From an uncultured Pseudanabaenaceae cyanobacterium (GTDB lineage Bacteria > Cyanobacteriota > Cyanobacteriia > Pseudanabaenales > Pseudanabaenaceae): a DNA stretch of 64,000 bases. The position numbers and the translations under genes were made by a program. Within the stretch, counting starts at the first letter, position 1, and the number at the start of each line of letters is the position of its first letter. This document shows positions 1 through 8,885 of the stretch, in pieces. The notes below the pieces were generated by a model, which was not told the DNA's origin, did no database searches, and saw nothing but the letters and a program-made list of their open reading frames with translations. The stretch is from positions 213,774 to 277,773 of the forward strand of contig CALGKB010000001.1 in NCBI GenBank assembly GCA_937927915.1. Direction: 5' to 3'.

Positions 1-2319
1 TTGCAACAAAAACTACAGCAATATGAACGACAAAACGATCGGGTTAATCAAGGCATCGCCCTCGTCAACCTCGCCATCACCTACCGTCAGCAAGGAGCAT
101 GGAATTTGGCAGAAAAGAGTGCAGAACAAAGTCTAACCCTCCTGACAGGACAACTCCGCGCCCACGCCCTCAACATCCGTGCCAAGTTGCATTTAGAACG
201 GGGCAATCCCCAGGCAGCCTACGAGCGGTGGACAGAAGCGGCAACAATTTATCAACAGCAGCAGGACAGAGACAGTTGGTATCGGGTGCAAGCCGATCGG
301 AGTTTAGCGCTGCAAAATTTGGGGTTATATCCCCAGTCCTGCGCTCTCCTGTGGGAAACTTTGGACTTACCAGGTAAGTGTCAATATTCTGCGCAAATTC
401 TCTCTGTGTTGGAGCAACAGCATATCCCCCCATCCGCACTTTCCCTATTAGCCCATTTAGGCAGAGTATTGCAGGTATTGGGAGAATTGGAGGGATCAGA
501 GGCAATTCTCAAGTTGGGCATCAAGACAGCTACAAATCTCGGTAGTCCCCCAGAGACCAACTATCTGTGGCTCAACCTGGGCAATACCCTACGGGCTAAG
601 GGAGCAGACCACTACCCCGCCGCATTGACTGCCTACCAACGATCGGGCTTACTAGAAGGACAAGTCAACCAAATTAGTCTTTTCATCCAGACCAATGAGC
701 TAGAAAAAGCAAAAAACCTGTGGCAAGCAATCTCCTATCGGGTCATAGATAGTAGCATTACTAGCAAAATCAACTTTGCCCGCAGTGGCATTCAATTAGC
801 GGTAAAATACCAAGAACTCATACCAGAATTACAGCGGTTACTAACAGTTACTCTCCAGGAAGCCAAGACCCTCAATCATCCCCGTTTCATTGCCCATACC
901 CTCTTACTGCAAGCAAACTTAGCAGAACAAAACCAAGACTGGCAACAGGCAAAGACACTCAATGAATTAGCCCTAAAAACTATTACTGCCCCCGATGTCA
1001 CCTATCTACTTTTTGCCCAAAGAGGCAGAATCGCCCAAAAAACTGGTCACATAGAACAAGCCATTGCCGAATACAGCGCTGCTATCCAAGCCCTATCCCA
1101 ACTGCGCCAAGACCTCGTTAATCTCAATACCGATGTACAATACAACTTCCGAGAAGGCGTAGAACCCATTTATCGAGAACTAGTATCTTTACTGTTGAAA
1201 AACGATCGTCCCTCCCAAGCCCAACTAAGGCAAGCTAGGGAAGTTATGGAGTCTCTACAAATTGCTGAGTTGGATAACTTTTTTCGCGATGCCTGTGCTG
1301 ACACCAAGCCAACAAATATCGATGCCATTGATAGTAAGGCAGCTATTTTTTACCCGATTGTGTTACCAGACCGCCTCGAAATTATCGTCGCCATTGCTAA
1401 ACAGCCCCTCTTCCACACAAGAATTTCTATCCCCCGTTCAACTCTACGGCAAACTATCCAAGCTGCCCGCAACAGTCTCAGATTAACTGCTTTGCCAGAA
1501 GAGAGAATTGCCCCTACTTCTAAGCTCTATGATTGGTTGATTCGTCCGACAGAAACCCTCCTGCAACAATATCAGATTGAAACCCTAGTTTTTGTCCCCG
1601 ATGATAGCCTGCGCAATTTGCCCTTTAGCATCTTGTGGGATGGCTCCCAGTATCTCCTACAAAAATATAACCTCGCCCTAGTTCCTAGTCTGCAATTACT
1701 GTCACCGCAACCGATCGGGCAACAAAAACTGCAGGTAACAGCGGCAGGACTAACTGCGGCACGGCAAGGCTTTCCCCCTCTGCCTGCTGTGGGAGAAGAA
1801 ATACAGAACATTGCACAAATATTACCCACAAATATAATTCTCAATCAGGAATTCACTACAGGTGCCCTGGGGGCAAAGATAGCAACTAATGCCACCCCCA
1901 TTGTGCATTTAGCAACCCATGGACAATTTAGTTCTGACATCAATTCTACGTTTCTATTGACCTGGGACGATCGGATACAAGTATCAGAATTAGGCTCTAT
2001 TTTAGGTAGCCGTCCAGATAGTCCTATAGAATTGTTAGTCCTCAGTGCCTGTGAAACCGCCGCTGGTGACGATCGGGCAAACCTGGGTATAGCCGGCTTC
2101 GCCATCCGATCGGGGGCAAGAAGTACGATCGCTAGTCTCTGGGCAGCCTTCGATGATTCAACCGCAATCCTAATGGCAAACTTTTACCAAGAACTCGCCA
2201 AACGAGGCACAAGTAAAGCGCAAGCCTTGCGCAATGCCCAAATCAAGCTTCTAAGGCATGAAACCTTTTCCCACCCCTACTACTGGGCACCATTTTTGTT
2301 ATTGGGAAATTGGCAGTAG
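1..2319 (+). CDS. TPR-repeat CHAT-domain (caspase-like) protein, 5' truncated by the window edge
   Basis: The frame is open from base 1 (TTG) and probably continues upstream, so the N-terminus is not seen. Residues about 1-420 are Leu/Ala/Gln-rich helical repeats of TPR type. The C-terminal part, about 450-772, is a CHAT domain. Its putative catalytic dyad is visible as His640 in HLATHG and Cys684 in LSACETAAGDD, the two signatures of CHAT peptidases, and the end (YYWAPFLLLGNW) is typical of the family. CHAT proteases are clan CD cysteine peptidases; several cut partner proteins after a sensor is triggered, but the substrate here is unknown. The next two genes on the same strand (DUF928, CHASE2-PP2C) suggest a signalling locus. 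Domain call is firm; function is inference. Confidence 0.9.
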   Translation: MQQKLQQYERQNDRVNQGIALVNLAITYRQQGAWNLAEKSAEQSLTLLTGQLRAHALNIRAKLHLERGNPQAAYERWTEAATIYQQQQDRDSWYRVQADRSLALQNLGLYPQSCALLWETLDLPGKCQYSAQILSVLEQQHIPPSALSLLAHLGRVLQVLGELEGSEAILKLGIKTATNLGSPPETNYLWLNLGNTLRAKGADHYPAALTAYQRSGLLEGQVNQISLFIQTNELEKAKNLWQAISYRVIDSSITSKINFARSGIQLAVKYQELIPELQRLLTVTLQEAKTLNHPRFIAHTLLLQANLAEQNQDWQQAKTLNELALKTITAPDVTYLLFAQRGRIAQKTGHIEQAIAEYSAAIQALSQLRQDLVNLNTDVQYNFREGVEPIYRELVSLLLKNDRPSQAQLRQAREVMESLQIAELDNFFRDACADTKPTNIDAIDSKAAIFYPIVLPDRLEIIVAIAKQPLFHTRISIPRSTLRQTIQAARNSLRLTALPEERIAPTSKLYDWLIRPTETLLQQYQIETLVFVPDDSLRNLPFSILWDGSQYLLQKYNLALVPSLQLLSPQPIGQQKLQVTAAGLTAARQGFPPLPAVGEEIQNIAQILPTNIILNQEFTTGALGAKIATNATPIVHLATHGQFSSDINSTFLLTWDDRIQVSELGSILGSRPDSPIELLVLSACETAAGDDRANLGIAGFAIRSGARSTIASLWAAFDDSTAILMANFYQELAKRGTSKAQALRNAQIKLLRHETFSHPYYWAPFLLLGNWQ

Positions 2320-2346
2320 GAAAACTTTGTATTGCTAAATTTAGCT

Positions 2347-2375
2347 TTGACAGAGGGAGCCTTTTGTGGTTAAAT
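2347..2375 (+). promoter_or_regulatory. sigma-70 type promoter upstream of the DUF928 gene
   Basis: A perfect -35 hexamer TTGACA (2347-2352) is followed by a 17-nt spacer and TTAAAT (2370-2375, five of six matches to TATAAT). Transcription would start near 2382, about 30 nt before the DUF928 start codon. This suggests that the DUF928-CHASE2 pair can be transcribed separately from the CHAT gene. Confidence 0.5.
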
Positions 2376-2410
2376 TAAAATTATAAGAGACCTTATGGGT
2401 AGGGGGGATT

Positions 2411-2875
2411 ATGAAAAAGCTAACTGCCTGGGCAGTGGGATTACTAGCGGGGACTAGTATTTATTGTGCTGGGGCAGGGGCGGAGAAGATCAACACCGCT
2501 CTACTGTTTCAACCACGGCAAAGCAGCAAACCCTCGCGCACGATGGGAGGAGCCACTCGCAACATTGAACGCTGCGGTAAGAACCCTACGGTTAGTTTTG
2601 TTGGCATCCGCGAAGACAGACCGACCATAGCATGGCGTTTGGCATCGCACACTGCTCCCCAGGCGGAGGTAGCCCTATTTGACCAGAATGGCAAAGCAGT
2701 CTATCAGACTACTATCCCCCTTCTACCTACTCTGCAGGAAGTGGCAGTCACATTGCCCCCGCATCTGGCAGGGAATCAGGAATACAGGTGGGTATTCTCC
2801 CTAGTCTGTCGTCCTCAAGAGCGGCTGCAAGACCAAACCATTGTGGGTTGGATTGAGTATGTACCTGTAAATTGA
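2411..2875 (+). CDS. DUF928 domain protein, exported
   Basis: A 154-residue protein with an N-terminal signal peptide (KK, then a hydrophobic stretch to about residue 24, AGA-type cleavage region). It has the DUF928 pattern: a GGATRN motif after the leader, a single Cys near residue 56, a central beta-rich part (AEVALFDQNGKAVYQTT) and the closing YRWVFSLVC...VGWIEYV block. DUF928 is a cyanobacterial family of unknown function. The start is ATG with a G-rich ribosome site (AGGGGGG) just upstream. Its stop overlaps the TTG of the next gene by four bases. In this locus it lies between a CHAT peptidase and a CHASE2 receptor, so an extracytoplasmic accessory role is plausible, but that is inference. 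Confidence 0.75.
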   Translation: MKKLTAWAVGLLAGTSIYCAGAGAEKINTALLFQPRQSSKPSRTMGGATRNIERCGKNPTVSFVGIREDRPTIAWRLASHTAPQAEVALFDQNGKAVYQTTIPLLPTLQEVAVTLPPHLAGNQEYRWVFSLVCRPQERLQDQTIVGWIEYVPVN

Positions 2876-5073
2876 TACTCCGTCGCCCGAGAGGGCAGGG
2901 CTGCAAAGGCGGATTTATTTTGGGTGACCTGAAGTTGAATCTTCCCTGGTCAGGGCAGAAGCTCTCTACACTTAGGGGAATTTTCTTCATCACTATCTTT
3001 TGCAATCTCATTATAGGACTCGCTCGCTCCCAGGGAGTACTACAAAGGTTAGAACTGTTAGTATTTGATGTTTTTGTCCAGGTTCGTCCCCTAGAAAAAC
3101 GCCAACCCCGTATTGTCTTAGTGACAGTCTCGGAGTCAGACATTCAAAAATTAGAGAAATGGCTTCTGGCAGATGCCAAGTTAGCCCAACTGTTACAAAA
3201 CGTCGCCAAACAAAAGCCAAGGGCGATCGGTTTGGACATCTATCGCGATTTGCCAGTCCCCCCCGGCACAGAAACCCTAGAAAGAATCTACCGATCGTTG
3301 CCGCAGTTGATTACCATTCAAAAGGTAGCAGGCACCCAAGTGCCACCGCCTCCCGTCATGGCGGCCTTAGGACAGACAGGGGCTAATGATTTGGTAATTG
3401 ACCAAGACGGCAAAGTAAGACGTTTTCTATTGTCTTTAAGGGATGAAAAGGGAGAGATCATTTTATCTTTGGGATTGCGCCTAGCACTGATTTATTTAGC
3501 AGAAGAGGGGATTATTCCTACCTCAGTAGGAGAGGACATTATTTTAGGTAAAGCCAGAATTAAGCCAATTACCCCCAATTCAGGTAGCTACATCCAACAA
3601 GATACAGGCGGATTTCAGATTTTAGCCAACTACGGTAGACTTTATCCTGATTATCCCCGCATTGCCATAACCGATGCCCTAGAAGATAGAATCCCCCTTG
3701 GGATTATGACAGACAAAATTGTTTTGATTGGCGCGACGGCTGCCAGTTTAGGAGACCGTTTTCAGACCCCCCTCATTTACGAAGCAGATGACTTACCTGG
3801 TACACCAGGGGTGGAAATCCATGCTGCTGTAGTAGAACAACTTTTAAGTAGCGCTTTGGAAGGAAGACCCCTACTTCAATTTTGGTCTGATAGGGTGGAA
3901 ATACTGTGGATAGTCTTCTGGGGGATGCTGGGAGGAATCCTAGCCTGGAGCTATGACAAAGGCAAAACAACGATTGGTCTTGCAGTCTTGGGAATAGTTG
4001 TTTTAGTGACCAGCAGTTATATCCTATTTATTTTCGGTGTTTGGATTCCTGTTGTTCCACCTTTCTTAGCTTATCTTCTGACGTTTGGTGTGGATTTGGC
4101 TTACATTTTATGGCAAAACCTTTCCTACTCTGAAAGACAACTGGCTGAGTATGCTCTTGCCTTGGAAGAAAAAGTAAAAGAGAGAACTAAAGAACTAGAA
4201 TCGAAAAATATCCAACTGCAAGAAGCGCAATTAGAACTAACAGAGAGCTTCGATCGTTTAGCTACTGCCACCAAGGAAATTGGTGACCTCAATCAGAAAC
4301 TGCAGTCAGAAAATCTAAGAATGAAGTATGAATTAGATGTGGCAGGGAAAATACAGGCAATGATATTACCTAAAGCCGATTTGGCAGAACTAAGGGATTT
4401 AGATATAGCCGGGTTTATGCAACCAGCCACTGAAGTCGGCGGCGATTACTATGACATAATTTTTTTACCCGATCGGGTACGAATTGCTATTGGCGATGTC
4501 ACTGGTCACGGTTTAGAAAGCGGAGTTGTGATGTTGATGTTACAAACTGCCATTGCCACTATGAGCGAGTTTTCCCCCTTACCTCCTACACAGGTTTTAG
4601 CCATAACCAATCGTGTTTTACTCCATAATCTCGCTCGCATGAACTCTGATAAAAGCCTTAGTTTGACTATTGTCGATGTAAAAGAGGATACTTTAGTCAT
4701 CACTGGTCAACATGAAGAGGTGATTATCGTAAGGCAGGAGGGCACGATCGAGCGGATCAATACCGATGAGTTGGGGTTTCCTGTGGGACTGGTTGATGAC
4801 ATAGAGACTTTTCTCAATTCCTTAGAAGTAAATATCGCCCCTGGAGATGTGGTTGTCTTATTTACAGATGGTGTCACAGAAGCAGCTAACCCCCAAAATG
4901 AACTCTATGGCATCGATCGGTTATGTCAGATTGTTTATGACAATAGAGAAAAATCTGCCAAAGACATATGTCTTTTAGTAACAGAAGACGTTCTTAAATT
5001 TATAGCAGACACGGTAGTATATGACGATATTACACTAGTGGTGATTAAAAAGAAGGACAACTGCAATAATTAA
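2872..5073 (+). CDS. CHASE2 sensor fused to a coiled coil and a SpoIIE/PP2C phosphatase
   Basis: A 733-residue membrane sensor-phosphatase. An N-terminal membrane anchor (about 24-45) leads into a CHASE2 extracytoplasmic sensor (about 55-335; typical motifs LVTVSESDI, AIGLDIYRD, IVLIGATAASLGD). Three closely spaced membrane segments (about 340-415) follow, then a charged coiled coil (about 418-480) and a SpoIIE-type PP2C domain. The PP2C metal motifs are present: EVGGDYYD (about 520), IGDVTGHG (about 540) and LFTDGVTEA (about 663). Such phosphatases usually act on phosphorylated STAS-type anti-anti-sigma proteins; no STAS or anti-sigma gene is visible nearby. The TTG at 2872 overlaps the DUF928 stop; TTG at 2920 with AAAGG ten bases upstream is an alternative start. 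Confidence 0.88.
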   Translation: MILRRPRGQGCKGGFILGDLKLNLPWSGQKLSTLRGIFFITIFCNLIIGLARSQGVLQRLELLVFDVFVQVRPLEKRQPRIVLVTVSESDIQKLEKWLLADAKLAQLLQNVAKQKPRAIGLDIYRDLPVPPGTETLERIYRSLPQLITIQKVAGTQVPPPPVMAALGQTGANDLVIDQDGKVRRFLLSLRDEKGEIILSLGLRLALIYLAEEGIIPTSVGEDIILGKARIKPITPNSGSYIQQDTGGFQILANYGRLYPDYPRIAITDALEDRIPLGIMTDKIVLIGATAASLGDRFQTPLIYEADDLPGTPGVEIHAAVVEQLLSSALEGRPLLQFWSDRVEILWIVFWGMLGGILAWSYDKGKTTIGLAVLGIVVLVTSSYILFIFGVWIPVVPPFLAYLLTFGVDLAYILWQNLSYSERQLAEYALALEEKVKERTKELESKNIQLQEAQLELTESFDRLATATKEIGDLNQKLQSENLRMKYELDVAGKIQAMILPKADLAELRDLDIAGFMQPATEVGGDYYDIIFLPDRVRIAIGDVTGHGLESGVVMLMLQTAIATMSEFSPLPPTQVLAITNRVLLHNLARMNSDKSLSLTIVDVKEDTLVITGQHEEVIIVRQEGTIERINTDELGFPVGLVDDIETFLNSLEVNIAPGDVVVLFTDGVTEAANPQNELYGIDRLCQIVYDNREKSAKDICLLVTEDVLKFIADTVVYDDITLVVIKKKDNCNN

Positions 5074-5272
5074 CTCAATCATCCGATTGCTGGCTTAGTG
5101 GATATAACGGTTCTTTTCGATTGATGCCTTATTCTGGTGGTTTGACAGCAAATCAATCAGGACTGCGTTTTTCCTTCTCTACTCTCATATCTGGATTGGA
5201 GTTATAAATACAGCAATTTGCCACTTAATGTGATATAATTAAAATCCTATAAGCCCTAGAACTAGGAAAAAC

Positions 5273-5347
5273 ATGAAAACTTACTGCGTCGACTTCACAG
5301 AAAAGGTCATTGCAGCTTACCACAATAAGGAAGACTTCCAAAGATAG
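5273..5347 (+). pseudogene. N-terminal remnant of an IS630-family transposase
   Basis: An ATG opens a 24-codon reading frame beginning MKTYCVDFTEKVIAAYHNKE, the typical start of IS630-family transposases (an MKxYSxDxRxKIVxAY-like N-terminus), and then ends in TAG at 5345. I see no continuation of an IS630 transposase in any frame downstream, so this is a short relic. The 199 bases between the CHASE2 gene and this relic (5074-5272) contain nothing else I can identify. Confidence 0.5.
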
Positions 5348-5446
5348 TTGGTGCAGAGCAGAAGTGTTGAATGTCAGGAAAGAGGTAGAAAAAAGGAGCC
5401 AGAAATGGTATCCTAGCTCTGAGAAATAGCAAACAAACTTAAGTTT

Positions 5447-6078
5447 ATGTTAAAACAACTGCGGCAACTTATCAAGCCCTTGCTAAAACTTCTACCCCAA
5501 AATGATTATCCTGTTTTGCATTATCAACTCTTTGTCCTCCTCTGAATACACTGCATTTTAGATGCAAAAGTTTTTACAATGGGGGGCTTATTCTTTCTCT
5601 CAAATCATCTCGGCTTTAAGGTGAATATATTTACCTTTTCTAAAGCCTGTAAGCATCGTAGTACTGAACCATTTGAACACATTTTAAGAGAGTTGTAACA
5701 TCGCCTGCAAAGACAAAACTACGGAGAGTTTAAGCATTTATTTCCCCTGGATTCTGCTATCATAACTTTAACAAGTAAACTATTTTGGCAACAGCAAGTA
5801 TACCGAGTAAAACTATCCCTTGGCTTTGATATAAATGCAGGTAATATTGGTGATGAGATAATTATGACCAAAAAATTGGTAGCCTTGTCATCGAAATGAT
5901 ACCAGAGGATGCGGTTAGCAGCATGGATAGAGGTTTTGCTTCTTGGAAATTAATTGATGAAATGTGCAACAGAAACACATTGTTTATTGTACCGATTAGA
6001 AATAACATGCAACTCAATCCAGACAATCCTAATGTACGGGCGGTTCAATTGTTTAATAAAACAGATAGAAATAGGTAG
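5447..6078 (+). pseudogene. Degenerate IS4-family DDE transposase
   Basis: Reading from ATG 5447 gives a transposase-like sequence (LKQLRQLIKPLLKLLPQNDY...) with in-frame stops near 5546 and 5696. It continues through FKHLFPLDSAIITLTSK (first catalytic Asp region) and shifts frame near 5893 into the block MIPEDAVSSMDRGFASWKLI, which carries the second Asp (MDRGFA). It ends at the stop at 6076-6078, before the glutamate-containing YREXWQIE-like region expected at the C-terminus. The order of blocks matches IS4-type elements common in cyanobacteria. Two stops, one frameshift and loss of the C-terminal third make it non-functional. No terminal inverted repeats were recognised. Confidence 0.72.
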
Positions 6079-6439
6079 GCATTGTACTTTAATGCAAATC
6101 TTGGGGGTTGAGCCTCTGGTAGGTTAAATCCAACCTTTAATGTTAAGTTTTGTTGCAAAGATTCAACGCTTTTGGGTTGCAAGCACATTATATGTCCACA
6201 CACGAACCGCTGCTTTTGTAGTTCCAATTGTTTGGAGTACAAGAAAAGGACAACAAACCGTGCTGCAAAAGGATCAGTTTACTCATTTCAGGATGATTAT
6301 TTCTAGTGGTGGATGCTTACTAGACATGATGGATTTACTCCACTCAACTGTGATCAAAATGTTTCTGTCCGTAGTTGTAAGACTTTGTTGTTGATCTATG
6401 CTAAGTTCAGCCACAGTAAGTTACTCTGTATGTTGCCCT
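6079..6439 (+). other. Non-coding stretch after the IS remnant
   Basis: These 361 bases separate the IS4-like relic from the methyltransferase gene. Short open frames exist on both strands (for example 6140-6394 on +), but none has a recognisable family pattern or a ribosome site. I read it as more decayed insertion DNA or spacer. I see no convincing promoter, RNA or repeat in it. Confidence 0.4.
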
Positions 6440-7051
6440 ATGGTTCTCACGGCTGAAGAACGACGCAAATTAGATGAAACGGATGATACTTTGTTCTACC
6501 TGCAACCCCGTCTGGTTACCCATGTGGATCAACTGTTTATCTGGCAACTAACTAATCTCTATCGCCAATATCTACGCCCTGAAATGGTCATCCTAGACTT
6601 GATGAGTAGTTGGGTTTCCCACCTGCCTAAGGAGGTGAAATATGCCAGGGTGGAAGGGCACGGTCTCAATGCGGAGGAGCTGGCCCACAATCCCCAACTC
6701 GATCGTTTTTTTGTGCAAAATCTCAATCAGAATCAACATCTGCCCTACGAAGATGCCACCTTTGACGCGGTCTTGAATACAGTCTCAGTGCAGTATTTGC
6801 AATACCCAGAGGCAGTGTTTAGAGAGATTGCCCGTATTCTGAAGCCAGGGGGCATAGCGATCGTTAGTTTTTCCAATCGGATGTTTTTCACTAAAGCGAT
6901 TCAAGCTTGGATCAATGCTTCGGAAAAGGAGCGGGTGGAACTGGTGAAAAGTTACTTTGCCGATAGTGGGATGTTTGGGGAGCCTGAGGTAATCGCCCGT
7001 CCCAGTTGGTTTAGTGACCCCTTTTATGCTGTAATAGCAAGACGTAAGTGA
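6440..7051 (+). CDS. Class I SAM-dependent methyltransferase (type 11)
   Basis: The protein is about 203 residues when started at ATG 6440 (MVLTAEERRKLDETDD), the start used by similar cyanobacterial proteins; an in-frame ATG at 6398 would add 14 unlikely residues. Visible blocks are the degenerate SAM motif I (VILDLMSSWVSHLP), the central LNTVSVQYLQYP and the post-motif LKPGGIAIVSFSNRMF characteristic of Methyltransf_11 proteins. The classical GxGxG loop is replaced by LMSSW, which is usual for this cyanobacterial subgroup. The substrate is unknown. The gene starts a run of small cyanobacterial genes leading to argJ. Confidence 0.8.
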   Translation: MVLTAEERRKLDETDDTLFYLQPRLVTHVDQLFIWQLTNLYRQYLRPEMVILDLMSSWVSHLPKEVKYARVEGHGLNAEELAHNPQLDRFFVQNLNQNQHLPYEDATFDAVLNTVSVQYLQYPEAVFREIARILKPGGIAIVSFSNRMFFTKAIQAWINASEKERVELVKSYFADSGMFGEPEVIARPSWFSDPFYAVIARRK

Positions 7052-7061
7052 GTGTACGTCC

Positions 7062-7295
7062 ATGCCTCCCAGTTTGCCCTATCCCCCTCACCCCGACGAC
7101 CCTGGCTACCAAAGGCTAGAACGCCGTGTCAATTTGCTGTTGCATTTGATGATCTTTGCCTCCGTCAACAGTGGGCTGTGGTTCTTCCTGCTGCTATGGG
7201 AAGTAAGTTGGGAGGGCTGGCGCTGGCTGACCACAATTTGGGCTACAATTCTCCTTAGCCACGCCCTTTGGGTTTTCAGCAAGAGGAAGTCCTGA
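7062..7295 (+). CDS. 2TM domain membrane protein
   Basis: A 77-residue protein with two hydrophobic helices (about 25-45 and 56-71) joined by a tryptophan-rich loop (SWEGWRW), and the motif YQRLERRVNLLLHLMIF before the first helix. This matches small 2TM-domain proteins of unknown function. It begins ten bases after the methyltransferase stop, and its TGA overlaps the ATG of the next gene (TGATG), indicating translational coupling. Confidence 0.72.
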   Translation: MPPSLPYPPHPDDPGYQRLERRVNLLLHLMIFASVNSGLWFFLLLWEVSWEGWRWLTTIWATILLSHALWVFSKRKS

Positions 7296-7585
7296 TGACT
7301 ACTAGCTACGAAATTGAGCAACTGGCGGCAACGATCGGGGAGGTTGTCTACCTGGAAGTGGCAAAATGGCGCCTGTACGCTAACGATGCCCATCTCCACA
7401 CCAAACTGGCGGAAGAAATTGCCCCCCTCATCGAAGAACACAAGCTAGAACGACAGCAGCTGGTAACGGTCATGGCAAATACCCCAATTACCCTAGGGAG
7501 TGGTAAGACTGTACCTTTGGTGGACTTTGTCCCCGATCGGGTGATCACCCAATTGTGGGAGATTTTAATTGAGGACGATCGGTGA
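7295..7585 (+). CDS. DUF3181 family protein
   Basis: A 96-residue soluble protein starting at the ATG inside TGATG (MTTSYEIEQLAATIGE). The helical N-terminal half (VYLEVAKWRLYANDAHLHTK) and the C-terminal segment (PLVDFVPDRVITQLWEIL) fit the cyanobacteria/plastid DUF3181 family, whose function is unknown. A longer in-frame start at 7268 lies inside the preceding gene and is less likely. Its stop overlaps the GTG start of argJ by four bases. Confidence 0.7.
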   Translation: MTTSYEIEQLAATIGEVVYLEVAKWRLYANDAHLHTKLAEEIAPLIEEHKLERQQLVTVMANTPITLGSGKTVPLVDFVPDRVITQLWEILIEDDR

Positions 7586-8829
7586 ATTGGCGAGTAATTG
7601 AGGGGGGGGTGACAGCGCCCCAGGGTTTTTTAGCCAGTGGCATAAGGGCGGGGTTAAAGCCATCGGGGTTGCCTGACCTGGCGTTAATTGTCTCGGAGGT
7701 ACCAGCGACGGGGGCGGGAGTATTTACTACTGCAGTAGTGCGGGCAGCCTGTGTGGACTACGACAGACGGGTGTTGGGTACAGGTGAGAAGGTAAAAGCC
7801 ATTCTGTGCAATGCAGGACAGGCTAATGCTTGTACAGGCAAGGTGGGGGAAGAAATCATGCAGGCTAGTATCCGTCGTCTGCAGGAGGTGTTGGGGACAC
7901 AGGAACATATCCTAGTGGCATCGACGGGGGTAATTGGCAGGCAAATCGATCGGGACAAATTTTTAGCGGCGATTCCCCAGGCGGTAGCAGCATTGTCGAG
8001 GGAGGGGGGCATGGCAGCTGCCCAAGCCATCGTAACCACCGATTTGGTGACCAAGGTACAGGCACTGGAGACGGAGATAGAGGGCGTAACTGTGCGTATG
8101 GGGGGCATGGCAAAGGGATCGGGAATGATTCACCCCCAAATGGCAACAATGCTGGCTTTTATCACCTGTGACGCCCCTGTAGCAGGGGAGCTATGGCAGG
8201 CAATGCTGCGGCGGGCAACGGACAAGAGTTTTAATCAAATCACCGTGGATGGAGATACTAGTACCAATGACTTGGTGTTAGCACTCTGTAACGATCGCTC
8301 TGGCTTCCCCCTCATTTCTGAGCCTAACTCAGAGGCAGCAAAGAAAATTGAGTCCATGCTCACGGATTTGTGTATCTATCTGGCAAAGAAAGTGGCACGG
8401 GATGGGGAAGGGGCAACCTGTCTAATTGAGGTGCGGGTAGAGGGAGCCAGCAGTGACGAGGAGGCAAGGCAGATAGCAAGGACTATAGCCAGTTCCTCTC
8501 TCCTCAAGGCTGCTATTTTTGGCAGAGACCCCAACTGGGGCAGGATTGCAGCAGCAGCGGGGCGCAGTGGTGTAACTTTTGACCCCTCCCAACTCCGCAT
8601 TCAACTGGGGAACTATGTCCTGATGGAGCAAGGGCAACCCCTAGACTTCGATCGGGCAGGAGCTTCCCAATACCTCAAAGAACAAGCAGAACGATCGGGG
8701 CAAGAACAAAACATTGACCACCCCGTTGTCATCCAGGTAAAGATTGGGGAGGGGCAAGGACAGGGAATTGCCTGGGGGTGTGACCTCACCTACGACTACG
8801 TGCGCATCAATGCGGAGTACACGACTTAG
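7582..8829 (+). CDS. argJ: Bifunctional glutamate N-acetyltransferase / ornithine acetyltransferase (ArgJ)
   Basis: A 415-residue enzyme of the cyclic arginine pathway: it transfers acetyl from N-acetylornithine to glutamate, and bifunctional forms also use acetyl-CoA. The self-cleavage site is seen as KGSGMIHPQMATML (residues 178-191), with Thr189 the expected nucleophile that becomes the N-terminus of the beta chain. Other family blocks are NAGQANACTGK, TVDGDTSTND, KAAIFGRDPNWGRI and the C-terminal WGCDLTYDYVRINAEYTT. The GTG start overlaps the DUF3181 stop. No other arg genes lie nearby, though carA, which feeds the same pathway, is 8 kb downstream. Confidence 0.96.
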   Translation: MNWRVIEGGVTAPQGFLASGIRAGLKPSGLPDLALIVSEVPATGAGVFTTAVVRAACVDYDRRVLGTGEKVKAILCNAGQANACTGKVGEEIMQASIRRLQEVLGTQEHILVASTGVIGRQIDRDKFLAAIPQAVAALSREGGMAAAQAIVTTDLVTKVQALETEIEGVTVRMGGMAKGSGMIHPQMATMLAFITCDAPVAGELWQAMLRRATDKSFNQITVDGDTSTNDLVLALCNDRSGFPLISEPNSEAAKKIESMLTDLCIYLAKKVARDGEGATCLIEVRVEGASSDEEARQIARTIASSSLLKAAIFGRDPNWGRIAAAAGRSGVTFDPSQLRIQLGNYVLMEQGQPLDFDRAGASQYLKEQAERSGQEQNIDHPVVIQVKIGEGQGQGIAWGCDLTYDYVRINAEYTT

Positions 8830-8885
8830 ACTTCTCCTAGGGGGAGGAGCTAATGTTAAGATAGATGAACTATTGAGAATTAGCC

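Noticed and set aside
6140..6394. 84-codon + strand ORF after the IS4-like relic
   Set aside because: No ribosome site, no family pattern, odd composition (many Cys, Met and Val near the end); a chance frame in decayed DNA.
8830..8849. Hairpin after argJ as a terminator
   Set aside because: The stem (CTCCT with AGGAG) is short and there is no T-run after it.
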